Below, piece by piece: positions 1 through 7,189 of a stretch of DNA of 19,090 nt. The notes beneath the pieces are model-generated. The model did not search any database and had not been told where the DNA came from. It saw only the letters and a program-made list of their open reading frames with translations. Position numbers and translations under genes: made by a program. The DNA comes from RYN-124 sp033851845 (GTDB lineage: Bacteria > Actinomycetota > Actinomycetes > Mycobacteriales > SCTD01), in assembly GCA_033851845.1 (NCBI GenBank), contig JAWWOH010000116.1, forward strand, positions 1 through 19,090, in the 5' to 3' direction. The number at the start of each line of letters is the position of its first letter. Position 1 is the stretch's first letter.

Positions 1-277
1 CCGACGTGTCCCCATCACCGACCAGCGCACCCGCCACACCCAGCGACACCCCACCGGAGTACGAACCCGACCGGCCCGCCCCCGAGCTGTCCGCAGCCAC
101 CGCCCCCGACCGCTCACCCAACCGCCAATAACCCACCGGCGCATCCGACAGCACGGCGGCCTGGTAGCTCCCGAGTGAGGACGCGCCGACACCCTGCGAG
201 AGGCCGGCCAGCAGGGCCGGGGTGAGACCGAGAAGGGCGAGCAGGAGCACGGCGGCACGACGCGCTACGAGGCGCAC
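1..277 (-). CDS. Secreted LamG-like (concanavalin A-like) domain protein, N-terminal part only
   Basis: This is the start of a gene that runs off the left edge. The visible 92 residues show a basic N-terminus, a hydrophobic leucine-rich stretch (about residues 8-28) consistent with a Sec signal peptide, and then a block containing YQAAVLSDAPVGYWRLGE and an AADSSG motif. That block is the usual opening of LamG/pentraxin-type jelly-roll domains in secreted actinobacterial proteins, which often bind carbohydrate. I chose the GTG at 277 because GAGGGGG lies 8 bases upstream. The in-frame ATG at 355 has no ribosome binding site and would lie upstream of the promoter proposed here. The jelly-roll part uses many GGT/GGG/TTG/GCG codons while the signal peptide uses mostly C-ending ones, which hints at domain shuffling. 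The remaining domains are unknown. Confidence 0.7.
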   Translation of the reverse strand, partial: MRLVARRAAVLLLALLGLTPALLAGLSQGVGASSLGSYQAAVLSDAPVGYWRLGERSGAVAADSSGAGRSGSYSGGVSLGVAGALVGDGDTS

Positions 278-336
278 GGCACGGTCCCCCTCACCAGGTC
301 TTGGGCCGGCCCGGCGGGAGCGGCGGCGGCGTTCGG

Positions 337-365
337 AGTATGCCAGGCGTGTCATGCTTTGACTA
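337..365 (-). promoter_or_regulatory. Putative promoter of the LamG-like gene
   Basis: On the minus strand TAGTCA (365-360) and CATACT (342-337) are separated by 17 bases and match the -35 and -10 consensus at 4/6 and 5/6 positions. The predicted transcript would start near 330, about 50 bases before the GTG at 277. This supports that start over the ATG at 355. It is pattern evidence only. Confidence 0.35.
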
Positions 366-369
366 CACT
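340..369 (+). promoter_or_regulatory. Putative leaderless promoter of the glycosyltransferase
   Basis: ATGCCA (340-345) and TACACT (364-369) form a weak -35/-10 pair with an 18-base spacer. The -10 ends 7 bases before the ATG at 377, and no Shine-Dalgarno sequence precedes that ATG, as expected for a leaderless mRNA. The element overlaps the divergent promoter on the other strand, so the two may compete for polymerase. Confidence 0.3.
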
Positions 370-376
370 CCGTAGC

Positions 377-1264
377 ATGCCGGGATCCCGCCTGACTGTG
401 GTGATCCCGACCCTAAGACGGCCGGCGTCCCTCCCGCAGGTGCTTGTCAGCCTTCGTGCCAGCGACCCGCCCCCGTTCGAGGTTCTGGTGGTCGACGGCG
501 ATCCGGCGGGCTCTGCCGCGGAGGTGACCGCGACCGCCGCCGCGGAGGCGCCGTACCCCGTCCGGCACGTGCCGTCCGCACCCGGCCTGACCCGGCAGCG
601 CAACGTCGGGCTCGAGGTCGCCGCGGGTGACGTCGTCCTGTTCCTCGACGACGACGCGCGGCCGGAGCCCGGAGTAGTCGGCCTCGTCCTCGCGGCGTAC
701 GACGACCCGCTCGTGGTGGGCGTGACGGGGCACGTCGCGGAGCCGGCGAGCAACGCGGTCGGGGGCAAGTCGGCGCAGGTGCGGCGCTGGCTGCCGGGCG
801 GTGGCGAGGACGGTGCCTTCACGCGGTTCGGATACCCGCGACGGCTCCGGGACGAGTCGCAGGACCGGGACGTGGCGTTCATGCAGGGTTGCTTCCTGTC
901 GGCGCGGCGCGACCTGGCCCGGACCCTTCGGTTCGACGAGGCGCTGCCGGGCTACGGCCTTGCCGAGGACGAGGACTTCAGCTGCCGGCTGTCACGCTGC
1001 GGCCGGATCCGCTTCCTCGCCGCGGCCGTGGTGCATCACGACAACGACGGTTTCGGTGGGCGGGACCGTCGCGCCTTCGGCCGTCAGGTCGTCCGGCATC
1101 GGCGCTACCTGTTCCGCAAGAACTTCACGCCCACCCCGCTGGCGCGGATCCAGTTCGGCCTGCTGCTCGCCGGGCTGGCCGCGCACCGGCTGGCCAACCG
1201 CGACGTCCTGGGCGCAAGGGGCGTGCTCGAAGAGGTGCTCAGGCCGCGTCCGCTGGCGGGTTGA
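377..1264 (+). CDS. Family 2 glycosyltransferase
   Basis: A 295-residue GT-A fold glycosyltransferase that should transfer a sugar from a nucleotide-sugar donor to a glycan or lipid-linked acceptor at the inner face of the membrane. The N-terminus has the GT2 signature VVIPTLRRP followed by VLVVDGDP. The metal- and nucleotide-binding LDDDA motif is at residues 90-94 (Asp91-Asp93), and a likely catalytic-base motif AEDED is at about 196-200. The basic C-terminus has one weakly hydrophobic helix (IQFGLLLAGLAAH) that may touch the membrane. ATG 377 is preferred; an in-frame TTG at 359 would add six residues. The last 26 bases overlap the convergent glycosyltransferase on the minus strand. Donor and acceptor cannot be read from sequence. 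A role in surface glycan synthesis is inferred from the neighbours. Confidence 0.88.
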   Translation: MPGSRLTVVIPTLRRPASLPQVLVSLRASDPPPFEVLVVDGDPAGSAAEVTATAAAEAPYPVRHVPSAPGLTRQRNVGLEVAAGDVVLFLDDDARPEPGVVGLVLAAYDDPLVVGVTGHVAEPASNAVGGKSAQVRRWLPGGGEDGAFTRFGYPRRLRDESQDRDVAFMQGCFLSARRDLARTLRFDEALPGYGLAEDEDFSCRLSRCGRIRFLAAAVVHHDNDGFGGRDRRAFGRQVVRHRRYLFRKNFTPTPLARIQFGLLLAGLAAHRLANRDVLGARGVLEEVLRPRPLAG

Positions 1265-2276
1265 CGACACCCTCCGGCTGCGGCGCCGGCCGGCCGCCGA
1301 CCCGACGAAGCGTCTTGCGCGTGAGCTGCTCGGCGAGCAGCCGCAGGTGGATGCGGCCGCGGTTCAGCTCGGCCCGGCGCAGCACCGCGCGCGGCAGCGG
1401 GGAGCGGGTCCCACGCACCGCGTCGCGCTGACGCCAGCTGTCGACGAGACCGCCGGCGTAGTCGCGCACCGCCCCGACGGCCAGCGCCTCGATGAGGTCG
1501 AAGCCGGCGTACGCGACGATCCGACGGACCGCCAGCGCCGTCGGGAAGTGCCGCCAGAAGTACCAGATCTGGTTACGCACCCGGTAGCGCAGCACCCGGC
1601 TGCTGCCCGTGCGCCCCTCGGTCACCTTCAGGTGGTGGAACTGCGCACGCGGCTCGTAGCGAACGTCGTAGCCCGCGCCGACGAGGCGGGTCGTCAGGTC
1701 GACCTCGGAGGTGGCGAAGAAGTAGGGCTCGAAGTAGCCGCCGACCTCGAAGTACGGCGTACGCCGGACCAGGCTCGCGCCCTCCGGGAAGAAGAAGCAC
1801 GGCCAGCCGCCCACCGGGGCTTCGCCCCGCCGGCCGCCTCGCAGGAACCAGTCGAACGTGCCGACCTCGTGGCTCTTGAGCACCTGGCCGTCGGCCTCGA
1901 CGTCGAGCACGAGCCCGCCGACAACGGCCGTTGCCGGCACGGCCGCAAGGGCAGCGCACAGCGCCTCGACGGCCCCCGGAACGGGATACGCGTCGTCGTC
2001 GAGCATGAGCAGCAGCTCGTTGCGGGCCGCGCGCGCCCCCAGGTTGCGACCTGCGACAGCGACGTTGCTTCCCGGCTCGACCAGCACGACGTCCGGGCGC
2101 GCCCGGACCGCCTCGGCCGTCCCGTCGGTGGATCCGCTGTCGACCACGACGACCTCGTCGAGGCCGAGGGCGGGATCGGCAAGCCGGTCGAGCAGCCGGA
2201 GCAGGGTCTGCTTGCGGTTGTAGGTGAGGACAACCGCGGAGACCGGAGCCGGACGTGCACCAGCCGGACCGGTCAC
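1239..2276 (-). CDS. Family 2 glycosyltransferase (rhamnosyltransferase-like architecture)
   Basis: A GT2 enzyme of 345 residues from the GTG at 2276. It opens with VSAVVLTYNRK and VVVDSGSTDGT, typical of the GT2 nucleotide-binding fold, and has the LDDDA metal-binding motif at Asp93-Asp95. Later a TSEVDLTTRL segment matches the conserved acidic active-site region, and an HHLKV..GRTG segment precedes a C-terminal arginine-rich helical part (RVRNQIWYFWRHFP) common in dTDP-rhamnosyl- and related transferases. The open frame extends upstream to 2375, but the extra residues are proline/serine-rich and would overlap the divergent deacetylase, so I chose GTG 2276, which lacks a clear ribosome binding site. 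Its 3' end overlaps the opposing glycosyltransferase by 26 bases. Specificity is unknown; rhamnosyl transfer is only a family-level possibility. Confidence 0.87.
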   Translation of the reverse strand: MTGPAGARPAPVSAVVLTYNRKQTLLRLLDRLADPALGLDEVVVVDSGSTDGTAEAVRARPDVVLVEPGSNVAVAGRNLGARAARNELLLMLDDDAYPVPGAVEALCAALAAVPATAVVGGLVLDVEADGQVLKSHEVGTFDWFLRGGRRGEAPVGGWPCFFFPEGASLVRRTPYFEVGGYFEPYFFATSEVDLTTRLVGAGYDVRYEPRAQFHHLKVTEGRTGSSRVLRYRVRNQIWYFWRHFPTALAVRRIVAYAGFDLIEALAVGAVRDYAGGLVDSWRQRDAVRGTRSPLPRAVLRRAELNRGRIHLRLLAEQLTRKTLRRVGGRPAPQPEGVVNPPADAA

Positions 2277-2334
2277 GCGTGCGATCGTAGCCGCGGTCCG
2301 GGGTGGGCCATGGCTCGCGACAGGGGGGGGTCCG

Positions 2335-3039
2335 ATGGGAGTGCTCGACCCCCTCGGTGCTGCCGTCGTGCTCACGCATCACGCCGTCGACGATGTCGAC
2401 CCGAGCTGCGACCCGCGGCTGCTGGTCGCCTCGCCGGCGCACCTCGAGGAGCAGATCCGCCTGCTGCACAAACGCGGCTACCTGTTCCGCACCGCGGCCG
2501 ATCTGCTCGATCGCGGCCCCCTTCGGCGCCGACAGGCGGTGCTGACCTTCGACGACGGGTTCGCCAGCTGGGTGACGGTCGTCCTGCCTCTGCTGCGGCA
2601 GCTGGGTGTGGTGGCGAGCTTCTACGTCTGCCCCGGCCTCTACGGCCAGCAGCACGAGCACGTCGTCGGAGCCGCCGGCCGGCACATGTCCGAGGACGAC
2701 GTCGTCACCCTGCACGCCGCCGGCATGGACATCGGATCGCACACCTGCAGCCACCCGGACCTGCGGCTGCTCGACGACGACCGCCTCGGGGACGAGCTGC
2801 TCACCTCGCGCCGCCGTGTCGAGAGCCTGACCGGGCAGCCGTGCCGCACCTTCGCCTACCCGTACGGCCTGTACGACGAGCGCGTCGTCGCGGCGACTGC
2901 GGCCGCCGGTTACGAGCTCGCCTTCCGCTGGACACCCGGACGGTGGCTGCCCCTGGAGGCCCCCCGGCTGCCCGCGCCGACCCGGCATGGGGCGCGGCGG
3001 CTGGCCCTGAAGCTCGCCGGCGTACGACGCCGTGCCTGA
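2335..3039 (+). CDS. Polysaccharide deacetylase (NodB homology domain, CE4)
   Basis: A 234-residue CE4 enzyme expected to remove N- or O-acetyl groups from a glycan using a divalent metal. The NodB motifs appear in order: LTFDDGF with Asp73/Asp74 (catalytic base and metal ligand), SHTCSH with His136 and His140 (metal ligands), and FAYPYG (substrate groove). No signal peptide or transmembrane helix is obvious, so it may act in the cytoplasm or leave by another route. ATG 2335 follows a run of eight G ending 4 bases upstream, a purine-rich ribosome binding site. The frame is open back to a GTG at 2224, but that version would overlap the divergent glycosyltransferase. The DUF4012 gene follows after 18 bases, suggesting one transcript. 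The target is probably the local exopolysaccharide or cell-wall glycan (inference). Confidence 0.88.
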   Translation: MGVLDPLGAAVVLTHHAVDDVDPSCDPRLLVASPAHLEEQIRLLHKRGYLFRTAADLLDRGPLRRRQAVLTFDDGFASWVTVVLPLLRQLGVVASFYVCPGLYGQQHEHVVGAAGRHMSEDDVVTLHAAGMDIGSHTCSHPDLRLLDDDRLGDELLTSRRRVESLTGQPCRTFAYPYGLYDERVVAATAAAGYELAFRWTPGRWLPLEAPRLPAPTRHGARRLALKLAGVRRRA

Positions 3040-3057
3040 CCGCGGGGTCGGCCGGAG

Positions 3058-4968
3058 ATGACGCTGCTGGTCCGGCGGACGGTGGCCGTCGTCGCTGCCG
3101 TGCTGCTGCTGCTCGCGGTCTGGACGGCGTGGGCGCTGCTGCGCTCGCGCAGCGACCTGCACGCCGCCCGCGACACCGTCGACGGCATGCGGTCGTCGGA
3201 CGCGACGGTCGCGCAGGCGCGCACTGCGCTGTCGACGGCGCGCGATCGGCTGCAGCGGGCCGAAGGCCGCCTGTCACAGCCCGGACCCGCGCTCTTCGCC
3301 CGACTGCCGTTGGCCGGTCGCACGCCGCGCGCGGCACTGCTGGGGACGCGCGCAGGGCTCGCCGCGGTCGTGGCCGGACAGCACATCCTGTCCGCCACGG
3401 CCGACGGGCCGCCGCTGGTCGACGCCGGTCGCATCGACCAGGTCCGGCTCGCCGCAGTCGCCCGGACCCTCCGGCAGTCGGCTGCGGACCTCGCCGGCCC
3501 GGTCGGCAGGCTGCGAACGGTCCGGACCGGATGGACACCCGGCGAGATCAGTCGCGGCGTGCAGGACAGCCGTTCGCAGCTGGACGGGCTGCCCGCCACC
3601 TTGACGCACGCTGCGGACGTGCTCGACGCGCTGGCGGCAGTCACCGGCGGCGGCGGACCGCGGCGACTGCTCGTGGTGCTGGAGAACAACGCGGAGCTGA
3701 GGGGCACCGGCGGCATCGTCACGGTCTTCGCCGAGGCCACCGCTCGCGACGGTCGGGTCCGGTTCGGCAGCTTCCGCGACGTCGACGACGTCGCGGACCC
3801 CGTCGGTCAGGTCAAGCGCGTCCCGTCGCCGGGCGACTATCACCGGCTCTGGGGACAGTTCCTGGCCGACACCACGCTGTGGAAGAACGCGAACATGTCG
3901 CCGGACGTGGCGACGTCCTCGGCCGTGCTGGCCCGGATCGCCGCAACGAGTCTCGGCCGACCGCCGGACAGCGTGCTGTGGCTGGACGTGCGCACCCTCG
4001 CGGACATCATCGGCGCGACGTCCTCGGCCCGGCTCCCCGACGGCACGGTGCTGACGAAGGACTCGACGGTGCCTGCTCTGCTGTCGGGTGCGTACAAGGC
4101 GGCCGTCGACACCACAGCCGGCCAGGCCGCCCGGCGGGCCCGGCTGCGGGGCGCAGCAGATGCCGTCGCTGCTCGGCTGTTCCACGGCCGCCCGGACGCG
4201 AGCCGGCTCGCCCTCGCGCTCGCCGGCGCTGCCCGTGGTCGGCACCTGGCGTTGTGGTCGGCGCATCCACAGGAGCAGCGAGCATTCAGCGCAGCGGGTC
4301 TTGCGGGTGAGGTGCGTGCCGACGGTGCCGGCGACATCGTCAGTGCGGTCGTCCAGAACTTCGGCGGCGGTGACCGCAACGGCAACAAGCTCGACTACTA
4401 CGCGCGCCGGCTCGTCACAGTCCACGTACGGCTCACCAAGCACACGGCAGAGGTGGAGCAGGAGTTCAGCCTTCGCAACACGGCGCCGCCCCGCGGCCTG
4501 CCGGTCTATGTCTCGGGCGCCGTCTCACCGGGCACGAGCAACAACTTCGTGACCCTCGCCGTACCGGCAGGGGCTGAGCTGCAGAGCTTCACGCGCGGCG
4601 GGACTGCCGTGCACACCGACGTGCTGGCCGAAGGCGACCACCGTGTCGTCACCGACGCGGTGAGCCTGCCGGCAGGTACGACGGCGACGTGGCGGCTGCG
4701 CTACCGACTGCGGCTTCCCGCCGATGGCAGCTACACCCTTCACGCCTTCCCGCAGCCGCTCGCCGTGGACGGCGGCCTGAACGTCGAGATCACCGGTGAC
4801 GGTGTGCACCTCGCGACACCGGCAGGCCGCCGCGGCGGCGTCGGCGTCTCGGAGCCGTTCCAGGAGCAGCGCACGTTGCGGGTCGTCCAGGTCCGTGACG
4901 GCGTGCTGCGCCGGACGCTCGACGCCGTACGCCGGTTCTGGAACGAGCCGGTGCACCTGCCGTTCTGA
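3058..4968 (+). CDS. DUF4012 domain-containing membrane-anchored protein
   Basis: A 636-residue protein with one N-terminal transmembrane helix (about residues 6-27) followed by a long extracytoplasmic region. Residues about 35-70 and 95-190 are alanine/arginine-rich and helical. The DUF4012 core shows NNAELRGTGGI (from Asn210), a KNANMSPDVATSSAV segment, and the VLWLDVRTLADIIGAT plus LPDGTVLT pattern. The C-terminal half is beta-rich. DUF4012 proteins are recurrent in actinobacterial polysaccharide loci, often beside glycosyltransferases and sugar phosphotransferases, as here, but their biochemical role is not established. ATG 3058 is immediately preceded by CCGGAG, so the ribosome binding site is closer than usual. 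It follows the deacetylase by 18 bases. Its TGA abuts the stop of the convergent sugar transferase with no base between. Confidence 0.88.
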   Translation: MTLLVRRTVAVVAAVLLLLAVWTAWALLRSRSDLHAARDTVDGMRSSDATVAQARTALSTARDRLQRAEGRLSQPGPALFARLPLAGRTPRAALLGTRAGLAAVVAGQHILSATADGPPLVDAGRIDQVRLAAVARTLRQSAADLAGPVGRLRTVRTGWTPGEISRGVQDSRSQLDGLPATLTHAADVLDALAAVTGGGGPRRLLVVLENNAELRGTGGIVTVFAEATARDGRVRFGSFRDVDDVADPVGQVKRVPSPGDYHRLWGQFLADTTLWKNANMSPDVATSSAVLARIAATSLGRPPDSVLWLDVRTLADIIGATSSARLPDGTVLTKDSTVPALLSGAYKAAVDTTAGQAARRARLRGAADAVAARLFHGRPDASRLALALAGAARGRHLALWSAHPQEQRAFSAAGLAGEVRADGAGDIVSAVVQNFGGGDRNGNKLDYYARRLVTVHVRLTKHTAEVEQEFSLRNTAPPRGLPVYVSGAVSPGTSNNFVTLAVPAGAELQSFTRGGTAVHTDVLAEGDHRVVTDAVSLPAGTTATWRLRYRLRLPADGSYTLHAFPQPLAVDGGLNVEITGDGVHLATPAGRRGGVGVSEPFQEQRTLRVVQVRDGVLRRTLDAVRRFWNEPVHLPF

Positions 4969-6411
4969 TCAGCCGCCGGCGCGACGCAGCACGGTCGAGA
5001 CAGTGCGCAGCAGGATCTTCACGTCGGCCCAGAGCGACCAGTTCTCGATGTAGTAGTTGTCGAACCGGGCACGGTCCTCGATCGATGTGTCACCGCGCAA
5101 CCCGTGCACCTGCGCCCATCCGGTCAGGCCGCTCGGGACCCGGTGCCGTGCCGTGTAGCGGGGGAACGTCGAGGCGAACGTGGCGACGAAGTGCGGTCGT
5201 TCGGGGCGTGGCCCCACCATGGTCATGTCACCGCGCAGGATGTTCCACAGCTGCGGCAGCTCGTCGAGGCTGGTCGCGCGCAGGAAGCGCCCCACCCGCC
5301 CGAGCCGGACGTCGGAGGCGATCGTCCACCTGGTGGCCGACTCGGTGTCGTCGACCGGTCGCAGTGAGCGGAACTTCAAGACGTCGAACGCGCGGCCGTC
5401 GAGACCCACCCGCTCCTGCCGGAAGATGATGCCGGGGCCGCCCTCCCATCGCACCGCGACGGCGATGATGGCGAGGACCGGCGCGAGCGCGAGCAACGCG
5501 GCACCCGAGCACACGATGTCCGCCAGCCGCTTGAGTCGCCACGAGAAGGAGCGGAACGCCGCCCGGCGCAACCGGACCAGCGGGAGACCCCAGACCTGGT
5601 CCATGTCGACGCTGGTGTTGTGCAGCTCGAACAGCCGCGGAACGAAGAAGATCTCGGCATCGAGCCGGTCACAGGTGCGGATGATGTCGACCATCTCCGA
5701 CTCGGGCGCCGAACCGAAGGCGACGATGACGTCCTGCACGCCGAACTCCACGATGATGCTGGCGAGCGACTCCTGACCGCCGAGCAACGGGACCGGTCGC
5801 GCCTCCGGCGCCAGCAGCGGGTCGCTGTCGAGGAAGCCCACCGGGCGCAGGCCGTACGACGGGTGGGCCAGCAGCAGCTCGGCGAGCTGGCCGCCGATCC
5901 GACCGGCGCCGATGATCAACGTCGCGTGCGAGACCCACCCGGCGGCGCGGAACCGGCGTACGACCGTGTAGGCGACGCCGCGCAGCATCAGCACGAACGC
6001 GGCCATCAGCGCGGCGGTGCCCAGCAGGCGCGCCTCGACCAGGGCTGCGTCGAGCACGAGCGCGAGCGAGGTGGTGATGGCGGCCGCTGCGAGGGCGCGG
6101 CCGACCAGGGCCGGCAGGTCGTCGAGCACGGACAGCGACAGGCGGCTGCGGTACAGGCCGGCGGTGGCGTACAGGGCGATCGTCAGCGTGAGCAGGACGA
6201 AGTCCCGGCCGGTCGCGGCACCGCTCAGCAGGACGGCCGCGAGCCAGGCCGCGAGGTCGGCAACCAGCAGAAAGGGCCGGACGCCGTACCGCAGCAGCGT
6301 GCGGTGCGCGACCCCCGCGCGACCGCCACGAAGCGCCGGCGCAGAGCCCGGCGAGGGTCGTGTCCCGGGGGGCCGCGAGCGCCGGACTCGGCGCACCCGC
6401 AGCACCGGCAT
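4969..6411 (-). CDS. Exopolysaccharide polyprenyl-phosphate sugar phosphotransferase (WcaJ/PssY-like)
   Basis: A 480-residue membrane enzyme that transfers a sugar-1-phosphate from a UDP-sugar to undecaprenyl phosphate, the first step of lipid-linked polysaccharide assembly. The N-terminal third has about four transmembrane helices, followed by a Rossmann-like CoA-binding_3 domain (LIIGAGRIGGQLAELL). The C-terminal bacterial sugar-transferase domain is complete: a membrane hairpin, VLKFRSL, SLDELPQLWNILRGDM, VGPRPE, GLTGWAQVHGLRG, and YIENWSLWADVKIL. The ATG at 6411 is chosen because GGAAGGGGG lies 5 bases upstream; an adjacent in-frame GTG at 6414 is the alternative. Its stop abuts that of the DUF4012 gene. 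It is the best evidence that 1-6411 is a surface-glycan locus. Which sugar it loads (glucose or galactose are common) cannot be told. Confidence 0.93.
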   Translation of the reverse strand: MPVLRVRRVRRSRPPGTRPSPGSAPALRGGRAGVAHRTLLRYGVRPFLLVADLAAWLAAVLLSGAATGRDFVLLTLTIALYATAGLYRSRLSLSVLDDLPALVGRALAAAAITTSLALVLDAALVEARLLGTAALMAAFVLMLRGVAYTVVRRFRAAGWVSHATLIIGAGRIGGQLAELLLAHPSYGLRPVGFLDSDPLLAPEARPVPLLGGQESLASIIVEFGVQDVIVAFGSAPESEMVDIIRTCDRLDAEIFFVPRLFELHNTSVDMDQVWGLPLVRLRRAAFRSFSWRLKRLADIVCSGAALLALAPVLAIIAVAVRWEGGPGIIFRQERVGLDGRAFDVLKFRSLRPVDDTESATRWTIASDVRLGRVGRFLRATSLDELPQLWNILRGDMTMVGPRPERPHFVATFASTFPRYTARHRVPSGLTGWAQVHGLRGDTSIEDRARFDNYYIENWSLWADVKILLRTVSTVLRRAGG

Positions 6412-6666
6412 CACGTCCCCCTTCCTCGTCGTCGACGTATGTCTCGGCAGACTTCGCCGACGACAGGACCCTGGACAGCGTTACAGACCGTGCGTACCCC
6501 GCCTGTGTTGCTCGCATATCGCCCATTTGGCCTAGGTTTGCGGCGGTGCGTAATGGTAAGGTTGCCCTGCGTCACCAGTCTTGAGGTGCACTCGTTGCTT
6601 ACGTGTCCGCTAGCTGGATGTGGGCATCGAAGAGAGATCACCCCTGCAAATCCGAGGAGCTCCACC
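6412..6666. other. Divergent intergenic region between the sugar transferase and the LPFTG protein
   Basis: About 255 bases without a credible gene; it must carry the promoters of both flanking genes. The strongest ribosome binding site is GAGGAG at 6654-6659, 7 bases before the LPFTG start. A TAATGGTAAGGT stretch (6551-6562) is unusually A/T-rich for the window and could hold a -10 element, but I find no well-spaced -35. The bases TAAGGTTGCCCT within it resemble one half of a DtxR/IdeR iron box, while the second half does not match. The roughly 100-base leader after it forms no riboswitch I recognise. Confidence 0.4.
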
Positions 6667-7029
6667 ATGCGCGTCCGCACCGCTTCCGTCGCCGGCACGC
6701 TTCTCGTCGGGGGGCTGCTCTGCGCCGGCTCGGCGACGCCCGCGGCCGCGGCCCCGTGTGATGCCTACTCCCAGACCTGCCCCTCCACGCCGCCCGGCAC
6801 GATCGGCGGCGGGACCGGTGGCGGTGCCCTCGCGCCGAGCACCGCACCGGGCACCGTGACCGGCCGCAGCAACAACCCCGGCACGACGACGACGGTGCCG
6901 GCGCAGGGACGCACGCTGCCCTTCACCGGCGCCGAGCTGGCCCTGCTGACCCTGGTCGGAGGCGGCGCGATCGCCGGCGGAACGATGTTCGTCGTGGCCG
7001 GCCGTCGCCGCCGCACCGACGCCGCCTGA
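6667..7029 (+). CDS. Small secreted LPXTG-type cell-wall-anchored protein
   Basis: A 120-residue protein with a classic sortase-substrate layout. A signal peptide (about 1-29) has a charged MRVRT start and an ATPAAAA cleavage region. The short mature part begins with CDAYSQTCP, whose two cysteines could form a disulfide. A glycine/threonine/proline-rich linker follows, then LPFTG at residues 84-88, a hydrophobic helix and the basic tail GRRRRTDAA. A housekeeping sortase would cleave between Thr87 and Gly88 and join the protein to peptidoglycan. No sortase gene lies in the window. GAGGAG lies 7 bases before the ATG. The exposed part is only about 55 residues with no recognised domain, so its function is unknown; it could be a structural or signalling wall peptide. 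Confidence 0.85.
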   Translation: MRVRTASVAGTLLVGGLLCAGSATPAAAAPCDAYSQTCPSTPPGTIGGGTGGGALAPSTAPGTVTGRSNNPGTTTTVPAQGRTLPFTGAELALLTLVGGGAIAGGTMFVVAGRRRRTDAA

Positions 7030-7076
7030 TCCCTGCGCGCCCGGCCCGACGGCGCCTGCCGTGAAGCGTTGCTCTG

Positions 7077-7166
7077 TGGCGGTGGCGGTGGGATTTGAAC
7101 CCACGGACGGCTTGCACCGTCACACGCTTTCGAGGCGTGCTCCTTCGGCCGCTCGGACACGCCACC
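7077..7166 (-). tRNA. tRNA-Ser, anticodon CGA
   Basis: The minus strand folds as a class II tRNA: acceptor GGTGGCG (7166-7160) pairs with CGCCACC (7087-7081), the anticodon stem CACGC/GCGTG encloses loop CTCGAAA, and a long variable arm (ACGG/CCGT stem) and T arm GTGGG-TTCAAAT-CCCAC follow. The anticodon is CGA, reading UCG serine codons. The discriminator base is G at 7080, and the next bases read CCA (7079-7077), so the 3' CCA appears to be encoded. It starts 23 bases after the tadA stop and probably shares its transcript. Confidence 0.96.
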
Positions 7167-7189
7167 GTCGGCGAGTCTAGCCAGCAGCG

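Noticed and set aside
353..379. CATGCT/AGCATG inverted repeat as an operator
   Set aside because: The arms are only six bases, and both ends coincide with possible start codons; chance is a sufficient explanation.
2277..2375. N-terminal extension of the second glycosyltransferase to 2375
   Set aside because: The 33 extra residues are Pro/Ser/Thr-rich, precede the GT2 fold, and overlap the start of the divergent deacetylase.
1573..3162. Minus-strand open frame of 529 codons
   Set aside because: It overlaps the deacetylase and a glycosyltransferase, both with clear catalytic motifs in other frames; low-complexity composition.
801..4310. Very long plus-strand open frame (1169 codons)
   Set aside because: It runs across two glycosyltransferases and the deacetylase in the wrong frame, is dominated by Arg/Ala/Pro, and shows no domain. 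It is a high-GC shadow.
5620..6666. Upstream in-frame extension of the LPFTG protein gene
   Set aside because: The signal peptide begins at ATG 6667 with GAGGAG 7 bases before it; the upstream part is antisense to the sugar transferase.
6563..6666. Possible riboswitch in the roughly 100-base leader of the LPFTG gene
   Set aside because: I could not match it to a known aptamer core, and only short four-base stems are visible.
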